Source of the DNA: Lachnoclostridium sp. UBA7482
GTDB lineage: Bacteria > Bacillota > Clostridia > Lachnospirales > Lachnospiraceae
Assembly: GCA_002479645.1 (NCBI GenBank)
Contig: DLOO01000038.1
Span: 129 to 8,803, forward strand
Direction of reading: 5' to 3'
DNA: 8,675 nucleotides
In this document: piece by piece, positions 1-6,947 of the stretch
Numbering within the stretch: the first letter of the stretch is position 1
How the letters are laid out: each line of letters opens with the position of its first letter
Made by a program: the position numbers and the translations under genes
Notes under the pieces: model-generated
The model's input: only the letters and a program-made list of their open reading frames with translations
Database searches by the model: none
What the model was told of the DNA's origin: nothing

Positions 1-27
1 GAGAGTGTCCCGGGACACTCTCTTTTT
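1..27 (+). terminator. Rho-independent terminator of an upstream gene outside the window
   Basis: Bases 1-22 are a perfect palindrome. It folds as a 9-bp stem (GAGAGTGTC with GACACTCTC) around a CCGG loop and is followed directly by TTTTT at 23-27. The T-run on the right means it ends a rightward transcript whose gene lies left of the window. It may also work leftwards, but the bases needed to judge that are missing. Confidence 0.85.
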
Positions 28-121
28 CGTTGCATAGGAAATCCCCTTGGAACAAAAAAGAGAGCGAAACGGGATAGTGTCTTGGCTTGTAGGAGGTTAT
101 CGGGGAATAAGGTGTTCAAAT

Positions 122-249
122 GACAAAAGGTCAAGTGCGGCTTGTCTGCACGATGAATTTATACAACAGATGCGGAAGACAAGCTTGCTTGTAGTTCCGC
201 GTCTGTTGTATAAATCGCAGTATCGCTATGCGATACGCGACCTTTTGTC
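122..249. repeat. Nested inverted-repeat element folding into a cloverleaf-like structure
   Basis: The outer arms are an exact 11-bp inverted repeat, GACAAAAGGTC (122-132) and GACCTTTTGTC (239-249). Inside are three further hairpins. One is 135-140/146-151, with a CTTGT loop. The second is a long 21-bp stem, 157-177/195-215, whose only non-Watson-Crick position is T171/G201, a G-U pair in rightward RNA but an A-C mismatch in leftward RNA. It is capped by a small inner hairpin (179-184/187-192). The third is GTATCGC/GCGATAC (220-226/230-236), with a TAT loop and a lower stem 217-218/237-238. Almost the whole 128 bases can pair. The element lies between a rightward terminator and the 3' end of a leftward small ORF, and no known protein is encoded in it. 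It may be a dispersed intergenic repeat (MITE- or REP-like) or a structured RNA. I do not recognise a named family with certainty. Confidence 0.75.
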
Positions 250-281
250 TATGCAACCGAAACCCCAAAATTCATGCTTCC

Positions 282-419
282 CTAACTGCAGAACAATCGG
301 TAGCCGAGTATCAGACACAGGACAATGATGCAGAGGGCTACCAGTCCGTTTCGGATAAAAAGCATAAATGTCATACCGATGGCAATCCAGAAAAGAATAA
401 AACCGACCAGACGTTTCAT
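282..419 (-). CDS. Small two-helix membrane protein, 45 residues, function unknown
   Basis: On the minus strand an ATG at 419-417 opens a 45-codon frame ending in TAG at 284-282. A GGTGAGG ribosome binding site (433-427) sits 7 bases upstream. The peptide begins MKRLVGFILFWIAIG and has two hydrophobic stretches, about residues 5-22 and 26-44. They are separated by a short polar turn containing R23 and N24, and the peptide ends in RLFCS. The basic N-terminus suggests that both ends face the cytoplasm. Short single-domain membrane peptides of this shape are often annotated as hypothetical proteins in Lachnospiraceae; this is family-level recollection, not a search. It is transcribed away from the Asp23-fakA operon and towards the cloverleaf element. 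No T-tailed terminator is evident just past its stop. The role is unknown; a small membrane regulator or a toxin-like peptide are both possible, with nothing here to decide. Confidence 0.65.
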   Translation of the reverse strand: MKRLVGFILFWIAIGMTFMLFIRNGLVALCIIVLCLILGYRLFCS

Positions 420-513
420 GATAGTACCTCACCGGCTTCTGATGAATTTTATGCAATTGGAAAGAAAAAAAGAAATAAACCGAAAGAAAAACAACCAAAA
501 TAAAAGAAAAAGG

Positions 514-542
514 TTTATTTTTCCGTGTTTTGGAGTTATAAT
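514..542 (+). promoter_or_regulatory. Probable sigma-A type promoter of the Asp23-fakA operon
   Basis: A perfect TATAAT -10 box lies at 537-542. A weak -35 box, TTTATT, lies at 514-519 with the ideal 17-base spacing. Transcription would start near 549 and give an untranslated leader of about 75 bases. The surrounding 420-625 region is a divergent intergenic spacer that includes an A-rich tract (about 461-511) just upstream. The leader has a small hairpin, CAGTCG/CGGCTG (564-569/573-578), too small to call a riboswitch. I see no clear promoter for the leftward small ORF in this spacer. Confidence 0.55.
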
Positions 543-625
543 CATTCCAAAGGGTTATGCCCGCAGTCGTTACGGCTGTTCTGAGTTCGCTCAAAATGCT
601 TATAAATATAAAGGAGGGCTACTAT

Positions 626-982
626 ATGGATGGTAATCTGACAACTAGTATCGGAGATGTATTTATCGATTATGGTGTCATTGCAAAGTATGCCGGTTCT
701 GCCGCAGTGGAGTGCTTCGGAATCGTAGGTATGGCAGCTGTCAGTATGAAGGATGGTTTGGCACGTCTTCTTCGCAAGGAGAGTTTAAGCAAAGGCGTAA
801 CAGTCAAAGTAAACGAAAACAGAATCACGATTGATATGCATGTAATTGTATCTTATGGAATCAGTATCGCTGCAGTTACCGCAAATCTTTGTGAAAATGT
901 AAAATATCGTGTGGAAGAGCTTTCGGGTCTTGCCGTTGAGAAGGTCAATGTGTATGTCGAAGGCGTACGCGTAATTGACTAG
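626..982 (+). CDS. Asp23/Gls24 family protein (YloU-like)
   Basis: This 118-residue protein belongs to the Asp23/Gls24 (DUF322) family of cell-envelope-associated proteins found in Firmicutes. Members are linked to envelope stress and alkaline shock and can be held at the membrane by partner proteins. Their exact biochemical role is not settled. The sequence shows the family layout: an N-terminal stretch (about residues 1-25) leading into GIVGMAAVSMKDGL, a beta-rich core with VTVKVNENRITIDMHVIV (about 52-70), and a C-terminal VEKVNVYVEGVRV. There is no signal peptide and no membrane helix. The ATG at 626 is chosen because AAGGAGGG (611-618) lies at the right distance; an in-frame ATG at 557 has no such site. 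The gene is 20 bases before fakA, as in the B. subtilis yloU-yloV pair, so the two are almost certainly co-transcribed. Confidence 0.9.
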   Translation: MDGNLTTSIGDVFIDYGVIAKYAGSAAVECFGIVGMAAVSMKDGLARLLRKESLSKGVTVKVNENRITIDMHVIVSYGISIAAVTANLCENVKYRVEELSGLAVEKVNVYVEGVRVID

Positions 983-1002
983 ACTTAAGGAGGAAGAAAA
1001 CA

Positions 1003-2682
1003 GTGGCAAGAGTAACTATGGATGCTGCTATGCTGCGTAATTGCTTTTACGCAGGTGCAAAGAAGCTGGAATCTGAAAAAGAGGTTATTAACGAACTGAA
1101 TGTTTTCCCGGTTCCGGACGGTGATACCGGTACCAATATGACCCTGACCATTATGTCTGCGGTAAAGGAGGTCAGCCAGATTTCAGAGTTCAGTATGAAG
1201 ACTCTGGCAAAGGCAATGTCTTCCGGTTCCCTGAAGGGCGCAAGAGGGAATTCCGGCGTTATTTTATCTCAGCTTTTGAGAGGATTTTCCAAGGCAATTG
1301 CCGAATATGAAGAGATTACGGTTCCTGTACTTGCGGAAGCCTTTGCAAAGGCCGTTGATACCGCTTATGCTGCGGTTATGAAGCCGAAGGAGGGTACGAT
1401 TCTTACCGTTGCGAAGGCAGGCGCGGTTTGCGCCGGTGAGATTGCGGACGAGGTAGAAGACCTTGAGGAATTTGCCCAAACCGTAATTGCGCGTATGCAG
1501 GAGGCATTGGATCATACTCCCGAGCTTTTGCCGGTATTGAAGGAAGCAGGCGTTGTGGATTCCGGCGGACAGGGTCTTATGGAAGTGATGCACGGTGCAT
1601 ACGATGTCCTGACGGGCAAGGAAACAGATTATAACTTCGTTCCCGCAAAGGAGAGTGCGTCGCCTGCAAAGCGCGGAGCTGCAGCAGACGATATCTCAAC
1701 CGCCGACATCAAGTTTGGCTATTGTACCGAATTTATCATCCTTCTTGAAAAGGAGTTCCCGATTGAGACAGAGACCGCATTTAAGGCTTATCTATCCTCC
1801 ATCGGTGATTCCATCGTATGCGTGGCCGATGATGAGGTTGTTAAGGTTCACGTTCATACCAACGATCCCGGTCTTGCGATTCAGAAGGCGCTCACCTTCG
1901 GTCAGTTGACCCGCATGAAGATTGATAACATGCGTGAGGAGCACAATGAGCGGGTAATCCGGGGTTCTGAGGCAATCACCGGGGAGCAGGAGGCAGCGCC
2001 CCCTGCAAAGGAAGAACCCAGAAAGCCGGTAGGATTTATTGCCGTATCTGTCGGCGCAGGAATGGATGAGATTTTCACCGGCCTCGGTGTTGATTACATT
2101 ATTTCCGGCGGTCAGACCATGAATCCGAGTACCGAGGATATGTTAAATGCAATTGCGAATGTAAATGCGGACTGCGTCTACATCCTTCCGAATAACAGCA
2201 ACATTATTCTGGCTGCACAGCAGGCCAAATCGCTTACCGAGGATAAGCAGATTGTCGTAATTCCGAGCAAAACTGCGCCGCAGGGTATTGCGGCAATTAT
2301 AAATTTCGTATTTGACAAGAGTGCGGAAGAAAATGAAGCAGCCATGATAGAAGCCCTGAAGGCCGTAAAGAGCGGTCAGGTGACCTACGCGGTTCGTGAT
2401 ACGAACTTCGAGGGGAAGGAGATTCATGAGGGCGATATCATGGGTATCGGCGATGCAGGCATCATTTCCGTAGGAGAGAATGTTACGGATACCACATTTG
2501 AGATGCTTGAAGAGCTGATTGATGAGGATTCCGAGCTTGTCAGCCTCTACTACGGGGAAGGAATTTTCGAGGAAGATGCGCAGGAGCTCGCAGACCGGAT
2601 TATGGAGGCGCATCCTCTGGTTGATGTTGAGGTTCATGCGGGCGGTCAGCCGATTTACTATTACATTCTTTCTGTGGAATAA
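1003..2682 (+). CDS. fakA: DAK2-domain fatty acid kinase subunit, FakA/YloV type
   Basis: This 559-residue protein matches FakA, the ATP-binding subunit that phosphorylates fatty acids held by a DegV-type FakB partner, feeding acyl-phosphate into phospholipid synthesis. The N-terminal DhaL/DAK2 domain (about 1-200) has the metal-nucleotide motif NVFPVPDGDTGTNM (33-46; D39 and D41 are likely Mg2+ ligands) and GARGNSGVILSQ (79-90). After an Ala/Lys linker (about 213-228) comes a middle domain with GYCTEF (C241) and HVHTNDPG (H283, H285). This Cys-His-His set fits the zinc site described for S. aureus FakA. The C-terminal DegV-like domain begins about 335 and has GGQTMNPSTED. Start is GTG at 1003, since AAGGAGG (987-993) sits 9 bases upstream and the family N-terminus begins here. 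Length is normal for the family. No fakB is visible in the window; FakB genes are usually elsewhere. A terminator follows. Confidence 0.9.
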   Translation: MARVTMDAAMLRNCFYAGAKKLESEKEVINELNVFPVPDGDTGTNMTLTIMSAVKEVSQISEFSMKTLAKAMSSGSLKGARGNSGVILSQLLRGFSKAIAEYEEITVPVLAEAFAKAVDTAYAAVMKPKEGTILTVAKAGAVCAGEIADEVEDLEEFAQTVIARMQEALDHTPELLPVLKEAGVVDSGGQGLMEVMHGAYDVLTGKETDYNFVPAKESASPAKRGAAADDISTADIKFGYCTEFIILLEKEFPIETETAFKAYLSSIGDSIVCVADDEVVKVHVHTNDPGLAIQKALTFGQLTRMKIDNMREEHNERVIRGSEAITGEQEAAPPAKEEPRKPVGFIAVSVGAGMDEIFTGLGVDYIISGGQTMNPSTEDMLNAIANVNADCVYILPNNSNIILAAQQAKSLTEDKQIVVIPSKTAPQGIAAIINFVFDKSAEENEAAMIEALKAVKSGQVTYAVRDTNFEGKEIHEGDIMGIGDAGIISVGENVTDTTFEMLEELIDEDSELVSLYYGEGIFEEDAQELADRIMEAHPLVDVEVHAGGQPIYYYILSVE

Positions 2683-2698
2683 AAGAATCAGGCAATCG

Positions 2699-2728
2699 AA
2701 AAACGGATCTTAGTATCCGTTTTTCTTA
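2699..2728 (+). terminator. Hairpin terminator between fakA and recG
   Basis: AAAAACGGAT (2699-2708) pairs exactly with ATCCGTTTTT (2715-2724) around a 6-base loop, and the T-rich run continues through 2724. It lies 17 bases past the fakA stop and ends about 14 bases before the recG start codon. The stem has only three G-C pairs, so termination may be partial, leaving some read-through into recG. The A-tract on the left also makes it potentially bidirectional. Confidence 0.7.
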
Positions 2729-2741
2729 TACAGGGGATATT

Positions 2742-4760
2742 ATGCAGGTCAGCGATTCTATTCTGAAAATCAAAGGTATCGGGGAGAAATCCGCAGAGTG
2801 TTATCACAAGCTGGGGATTTATTCCGTCATGGATCTGCTGAACTTTTATCCCCGGGATTATGAGCATTTTGAACTTCCGAAACCGATTGCCGATTTGCAG
2901 GAGGGAGAGGTTGCCGGTATTGAGTGTTATCCGGTGGAAAGCCCCAAAATCATCCCCGGCAAGCGGACGAAGATTCTGCTTGTGAAGGCAAAGGATTATT
3001 CCGGCATGATAGAACTCAAATGGTTTAATCAGCCGTATCTTCGCAGCCGCCTTGTGATGGGAACGCACCTGATTTTCCGTGGAAAGGTGACGGTAGAACG
3101 GAAGGCATTTCAGATGATTCAGCCGGAGATCTATGAAAAGGACGCTTACCGGACGCTCCTTAAGAGTCTGAAGCCGGTGTACCGTGTGACGGACGGTTTG
3201 TCACGAAACGGTATTGTAAAATCGATGCGCCTGGCACTGGATGCTACGGAGATTCCGGACTGGATTCCGGCAAGATTCAAAAAGCAGTATGAGTTAATGT
3301 CCCTTGGAAAGGCCTATGAGCATATTCACTTCCCGGTTGACGAGGAGGAAACCAGGACGGCAGTGCGTCGTCTCGCCTTTGATGAATTTTTCAAAATGTA
3401 TCTGTCCATCCGTCTCTGTAAGACGCTGGCGGAGCAGAAGAGCAACCGATATCCGGTATATCAGACCGGACTTGCGGAAAAACTGGAGCAAAGTCTGCCG
3501 TATCAGCTGACGGCTGCGCAGAAGCGGGCGTATGCAGAGATTCTCGGCGATATGCGGTCGGAGGTGCCGATGCAGCGTCTTCTGGAGGGCGATGTCGGTT
3601 CCGGTAAGACCATTATAGCCATGCTTGCGCTTTTGTGTGTGGTTGAGAACGGTTACCAGGGATGCCTGATGGCGCCGACCGAGGTACTTGCCATCCAGCA
3701 TTACGAGCAATTCAGCAAAATGCTGAAGCCCTTTGGCGTTTCCGTTGGTTTGCTGGTCGGTTCGCAGACCGCGGCAGTTAAGAAGATTACCAGAAGTCAG
3801 GCGGAGCAGGGGAAATTACAGATTCTCATCGGTACGCATGCGCTTTTGCAGGATTCGGTCGCATTTGCCGGACTGGGACTTGCGGTGATTGACGAGCAGC
3901 ACCGCTTTGGCGTAAAACAGAGAGAGCAGCTGCTTTTGAAATCGGAGGCGCCGCATTTGCTGATTATGAGCGCGACGCCGATTCCGAGAACGTTAGCCAT
4001 GATGCTGTACGGCGATATGGCGCTTTCTGTTCTTGACGAGATGCCGAAGAACCGGAAGCCGATAAAGACCTGTGTGGTGGATGCCGGTTATCGGCCGACG
4101 GTATATAAGTTTTTTACCGACCAGATCAGTCACGGTCACCAAGGATATATGATTTGCCCTATGATTGCGGAGAGCGAAAGCATGGAGGCGGAGGATGTAA
4201 CCAACTACACCGAGCGGCTTCGGAAGGAACTTCCCTTCGGAACCCGGATTGAGTGTCTGCACGGGAAAATGCCTGCTGCCAAAAAGAACGAATTGATGGA
4301 ACGCTTTTCCGGGGGAAAAATCGATATTCTTGTCAGCACTACGGTGATTGAAGTCGGGATTAATGTGCCGAATGCCACGGTTATGGCAATTGAAAATGCA
4401 GAACGGTTCGGCCTTGCGACGCTGCACCAGCTGCGCGGTCGTGTCGGACGAGGCAGTGACCAGTCGTATTGTATCCTTGTGCAGGGGAAGACCGGAGAAG
4501 AGTCGAAAAATCGCCTGGAGGCTCTATGCAAATCGCAGGACGGATTTGCCCTGGCGGAGGAGGATTTGCGCCTTCGAGGTCCCGGAGATTTCTTCGGCAT
4601 TCGGCAGAGCGGGGATTTCCCGTTCCTGATTGCGGATGTTTTCCGCGACGCGGCGATTCTTGCGATGGCAAGGGAGGCTTCGGAGAGCCTGAGCGAAGAA
4701 GAATATACACGATTATCGCAGGAAATTGTTGCGGGAGGCTCCCTCTCTGTGGTATATTAA
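2742..4760 (+). CDS. recG: ATP-dependent DNA helicase RecG
   Basis: RecG is a monomeric superfamily-2 helicase that regresses stalled replication forks and processes Holliday-junction-like branches in DNA repair. The 672-residue protein is close to the usual family length. The N-terminal third (about 1-230) is the wedge/OB-fold region that splits DNA. The helicase motor follows: Walker A GDVGSGKT (283-290), DEQH box (384-387), motif III SATPIPRT (410-417), TTVIEVG (from 533), and the arginine-finger motif RGRVGRG (565-571). All key residues are present. The ATG at 2742 follows AGGGG at 2732-2736, 5 bases upstream. It is downstream of Asp23-fakA, an order known from B. subtilis and relatives, where sdaA genes may lie in between; they are absent here. 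A hairpin separates recG from fakA, so it may be expressed partly by read-through or from an unrecognised weak promoter in the 59-base gap. Confidence 0.97.
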   Translation: MQVSDSILKIKGIGEKSAECYHKLGIYSVMDLLNFYPRDYEHFELPKPIADLQEGEVAGIECYPVESPKIIPGKRTKILLVKAKDYSGMIELKWFNQPYLRSRLVMGTHLIFRGKVTVERKAFQMIQPEIYEKDAYRTLLKSLKPVYRVTDGLSRNGIVKSMRLALDATEIPDWIPARFKKQYELMSLGKAYEHIHFPVDEEETRTAVRRLAFDEFFKMYLSIRLCKTLAEQKSNRYPVYQTGLAEKLEQSLPYQLTAAQKRAYAEILGDMRSEVPMQRLLEGDVGSGKTIIAMLALLCVVENGYQGCLMAPTEVLAIQHYEQFSKMLKPFGVSVGLLVGSQTAAVKKITRSQAEQGKLQILIGTHALLQDSVAFAGLGLAVIDEQHRFGVKQREQLLLKSEAPHLLIMSATPIPRTLAMMLYGDMALSVLDEMPKNRKPIKTCVVDAGYRPTVYKFFTDQISHGHQGYMICPMIAESESMEAEDVTNYTERLRKELPFGTRIECLHGKMPAAKKNELMERFSGGKIDILVSTTVIEVGINVPNATVMAIENAERFGLATLHQLRGRVGRGSDQSYCILVQGKTGEESKNRLEALCKSQDGFALAEEDLRLRGPGDFFGIRQSGDFPFLIADVFRDAAILAMAREASESLSEEEYTRLSQEIVAGGSLSVVY

Positions 4761-4768
4761 TAGAATAT

Positions 4769-4793
4769 GGTGCGCCTGTCCGGCGAGCCTTTT
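4769..4793 (+). terminator. Possible weak terminator after recG
   Basis: GGTGCGCC (4769-4776) can pair with GGCGAGCC (4782-4789) around a TGTCC loop, with one G-U pair and one G-A mismatch, followed by TTTT. It starts 8 bases past the recG stop. The imperfect stem and short T-run make it uncertain; if real, it separates recG from the glycan cassette. Confidence 0.4.
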
Positions 4794-4830
4794 CTATGGA
4801 TTTACATGCGAATGGATTTTTTAGATAAAC

Positions 4831-4845
4831 GGAGGAATGACCATG
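4831..4845 (+). promoter_or_regulatory. Ribosome binding site that sets the start of the 690-residue membrane protein
   Basis: GGAGG at 4831-4835 is followed by two in-frame ATG codons, at 4837 and 4843. The first is only 1 base from the site, too close for initiation. The second is 7 bases away, a normal distance. The start is therefore placed at 4843, giving a protein beginning MLGLIYLC. Confidence 0.8.
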
Positions 4846-6915
4846 TTAGGTCTTATCTATTTGTGCCTATGTTTTACCGTCGGTTTTACAGTATGTTCTT
4901 TGGTTTGGCCGAATCTCGGTCAGCGGACAGAAAAAACCATCTGGGGGAGTTGTGTTAAACTCAGCCCGATTTTCCTGCAGCTTCCGGCATGGTACCTGAC
5001 AGGGACGATTCTGATGACATGGTGTACGTATTTGCTTGCATATTTATTTCGCAGCATGAAATCACCGCTTGTATTTGCAAATGGGATTGTGATTCCGGTT
5101 GCGATGGCGTTTTCGGCGGTTGGTATTGTCCGGGCTTTGATTTTGCGTAAGGAAAAGAAGATAAAGCCTTTCGCGGGGCTTCGTTATGCGGAGCTTGTGT
5201 TTATTGCCTGTACGGTAATGCTTGTCCTGCTTCTGATGTGGTGGTCGTTTTTTATCCGGGAAGGAAAGCTGTATGTCGGCTTTACCATCTATTCTGATTT
5301 TGCCCCGCACCTTGGGATGATTCGTTCTTTCTCGGTGGGCAACAACTTCCCGACACAGTATTCGCACTTTGCCGGAGAAGATATTAAATATCACTTTATG
5401 TTCCAGTTCCACGTCGGAAATCTCGAGTTTCTCGGGCTGCCGATCGATTATGCATTTAACCTCCCGAGTATGTTTTCCCTGACCTTTGCGATCTTCCTTT
5501 TGTATGCATTGACCGTGAAGCTGACGGGACGAAGATTTACCGGCTATCTTGCCTGCCTGTTTTTTGTATTTCGGAGCAGCGACGCTTTCTTTGATTTTAT
5601 TGCCCGGATTCCGAAGGGGCAGGACATCTGGAAGACATTGAAGGAAAATATGACCTATATCGGGACAACCGAGCATGAGGACTGGGGGCTTTGGAACCTC
5701 AATGTGTATTGTAATCAGCGCCATTTGGCACTTGGGATCTGCGTGATGCTGTTCCTGATTTATATGCTGATTGATTACGTATATGCCGGAATTGTCCGTG
5801 TGAAAAAGGCGCGTATTCGTGCCAATGCACAGTTTGCCGAGGAGAACGGAGAGGAGCTGCTTCCGCTTGAGAACCTCGGATGTATTTTGAAAGAAAGCCT
5901 GTTCCGTCCGGAGGGCTGGATGCCGGTATCTTTGGCGTCCTGCATCGGTCTCGGTATCCTGCTCGGAGCGGCGTCGTTCTTTAACGGAGCCTGTGTTATC
6001 GCTTGTCTGGGCGTGCTTTTTGTACTGGCGCTTGTGTCTGACCATCGAATGGAATATGCATTTATTGCAATGATTACTGTTTTGATGACTTTGCTGCAGT
6101 CCGGCTTTTTTATCGATGGTTCGGTCGTGCAAGCCAAGTATTTCTTCGGATTTTTGGCAGCCAACAAAACCTTCTTCGGCGCATGGGATTATCTTTCCAC
6201 TATGTGCGGTATCCTTCCGATACTGGCACTTGCGGGCTTCTTACTATCGGACGGACCGAGAAAATGGATCATGTTCGCATTTACGACGCCGATTATTGTA
6301 GCATTTACTTTGTCGCTTACGATTGATATTACGGTTAACCACAAATACGTTATGCTCGGAGTCATGCTGCTCTCCATTTATGCTGCGATTTTTGTAAACT
6401 GGCTGTGGCATCAAAAAGGAATCTGCGTCAAATTCGTCAGCTTGTTTTTAGTGGTAACCATGACGATTACCGGGCTGTATGACCTGACCTTAGTTATCAA
6501 GAAGAACGACAGTAATAAAGGATACTGCATGGTATTTGACCCGGAGGACCCGAGAACCGTATGGGTTCGGGACAATGCAACCTCAAAGGACATTTTCCTG
6601 TCGAGTTATTATTCACTCCATCCGGTAGTGCTGGGCGGCGCGATGTTATACTACGGCTGGCCGTATTACGCATGGTCCGCAGGTTACGACACCGATACAC
6701 GCAATCAGAAGGTTTGGGATATGTATATGGCGAGCACGTCGGAACGTCTGGATCTGCTGGTGAAGGAGGAGAATATCCGCTATATCATCGTGGATGACGA
6801 TGTCCGCAATTCATCGGAATACGAGGTCAACGAGGAGAATATCCGAGCAACCTACCAGTGTGTATTTACAAGCGGTACGACCGATATTTATGACACGACT
6901 ATCCGGCTTAGATAA
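4843..6915 (+). CDS. Polytopic membrane protein, YYY/GT-C-like putative glycosyltransferase
   Basis: This 690-residue protein has roughly 12-14 hydrophobic helices and then a soluble C-terminal domain (about 550-690). The first four helices (about 2-22, 48-68, 78-102, 121-141) precede a large, probably extracellular loop with D152 (YSDFAPH) and FPTQYSHFAGEDIKYHF (169-185). An acidic residue in the first large outer loop is the hallmark of GT-C glycosyltransferases. From P170 the loop matches the downstream YYY protein in spacing, P-x7-G-x2-I-x-Y, with H184-F185 where that protein has Y-Y. The C-terminal domain has GWPYYAWSAGYDTDTR (605-620) and ENIRYIIVDDD, resembling conserved C-terminal motifs of the YYY family. 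A charged cytoplasmic loop interrupts the middle helices. I infer a diverged DUF2298/GT-C relative that transfers a sugar from a polyprenyl-phosphate donor to a surface polymer. Activity and substrate are not shown by sequence alone, and no exact family name is certain. Confidence 0.75.
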   Translation: MLGLIYLCLCFTVGFTVCSLVWPNLGQRTEKTIWGSCVKLSPIFLQLPAWYLTGTILMTWCTYLLAYLFRSMKSPLVFANGIVIPVAMAFSAVGIVRALILRKEKKIKPFAGLRYAELVFIACTVMLVLLLMWWSFFIREGKLYVGFTIYSDFAPHLGMIRSFSVGNNFPTQYSHFAGEDIKYHFMFQFHVGNLEFLGLPIDYAFNLPSMFSLTFAIFLLYALTVKLTGRRFTGYLACLFFVFRSSDAFFDFIARIPKGQDIWKTLKENMTYIGTTEHEDWGLWNLNVYCNQRHLALGICVMLFLIYMLIDYVYAGIVRVKKARIRANAQFAEENGEELLPLENLGCILKESLFRPEGWMPVSLASCIGLGILLGAASFFNGACVIACLGVLFVLALVSDHRMEYAFIAMITVLMTLLQSGFFIDGSVVQAKYFFGFLAANKTFFGAWDYLSTMCGILPILALAGFLLSDGPRKWIMFAFTTPIIVAFTLSLTIDITVNHKYVMLGVMLLSIYAAIFVNWLWHQKGICVKFVSLFLVVTMTITGLYDLTLVIKKNDSNKGYCMVFDPEDPRTVWVRDNATSKDIFLSSYYSLHPVVLGGAMLYYGWPYYAWSAGYDTDTRNQKVWDMYMASTSERLDLLVKEENIRYIIVDDDVRNSSEYEVNEENIRATYQCVFTSGTTDIYDTTIRLR

Positions 6916-6947
6916 ACAGCCCAATTTGAGAAAGAGAGGATAAAAAT

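Noticed and set aside
29..257. 9-bp inverted repeat GTTGCATAG (29-37) and CTATGCAAC (249-257)
   Set aside because: A 9-base match within about 230 bases is not rare enough to count, although the second copy abuts the cloverleaf element.
47..328. 93-codon rightward frame across the palindromic element
   Set aside because: It starts without a ribosome binding site, runs through both arms of the inverted repeat and overlaps the small minus-strand ORF. The product resembles nothing.
226..594. 122-codon minus-strand frame beginning MSELRTAV
   Set aside because: It covers the likely promoter of the Asp23 operon and overlaps the better-supported 45-residue frame, which has its own ribosome binding site and clean helices.
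557..625. Upstream in-frame ATG for the Asp23-family gene
   Set aside because: There is no ribosome binding site before 557, the extra 23 residues do not fit the family, and a strong AAGGAGGG site precedes 626.
4801..4829. TTTACA and GATAAA with 17-base spacing as a promoter for the glycan cassette
   Set aside because: Transcription would begin at or after the ribosome binding site at 4831-4835, leaving no usable leader, so it is probably chance.
5062..6132. 356-codon open frame on the minus strand
   Set aside because: It lies wholly antisense to the 690-residue membrane protein, whose helices and motifs are clear. The product is rich in Lys, Gln, His and Arg with no recognisable domain, as expected from the complement of hydrophobic codons.
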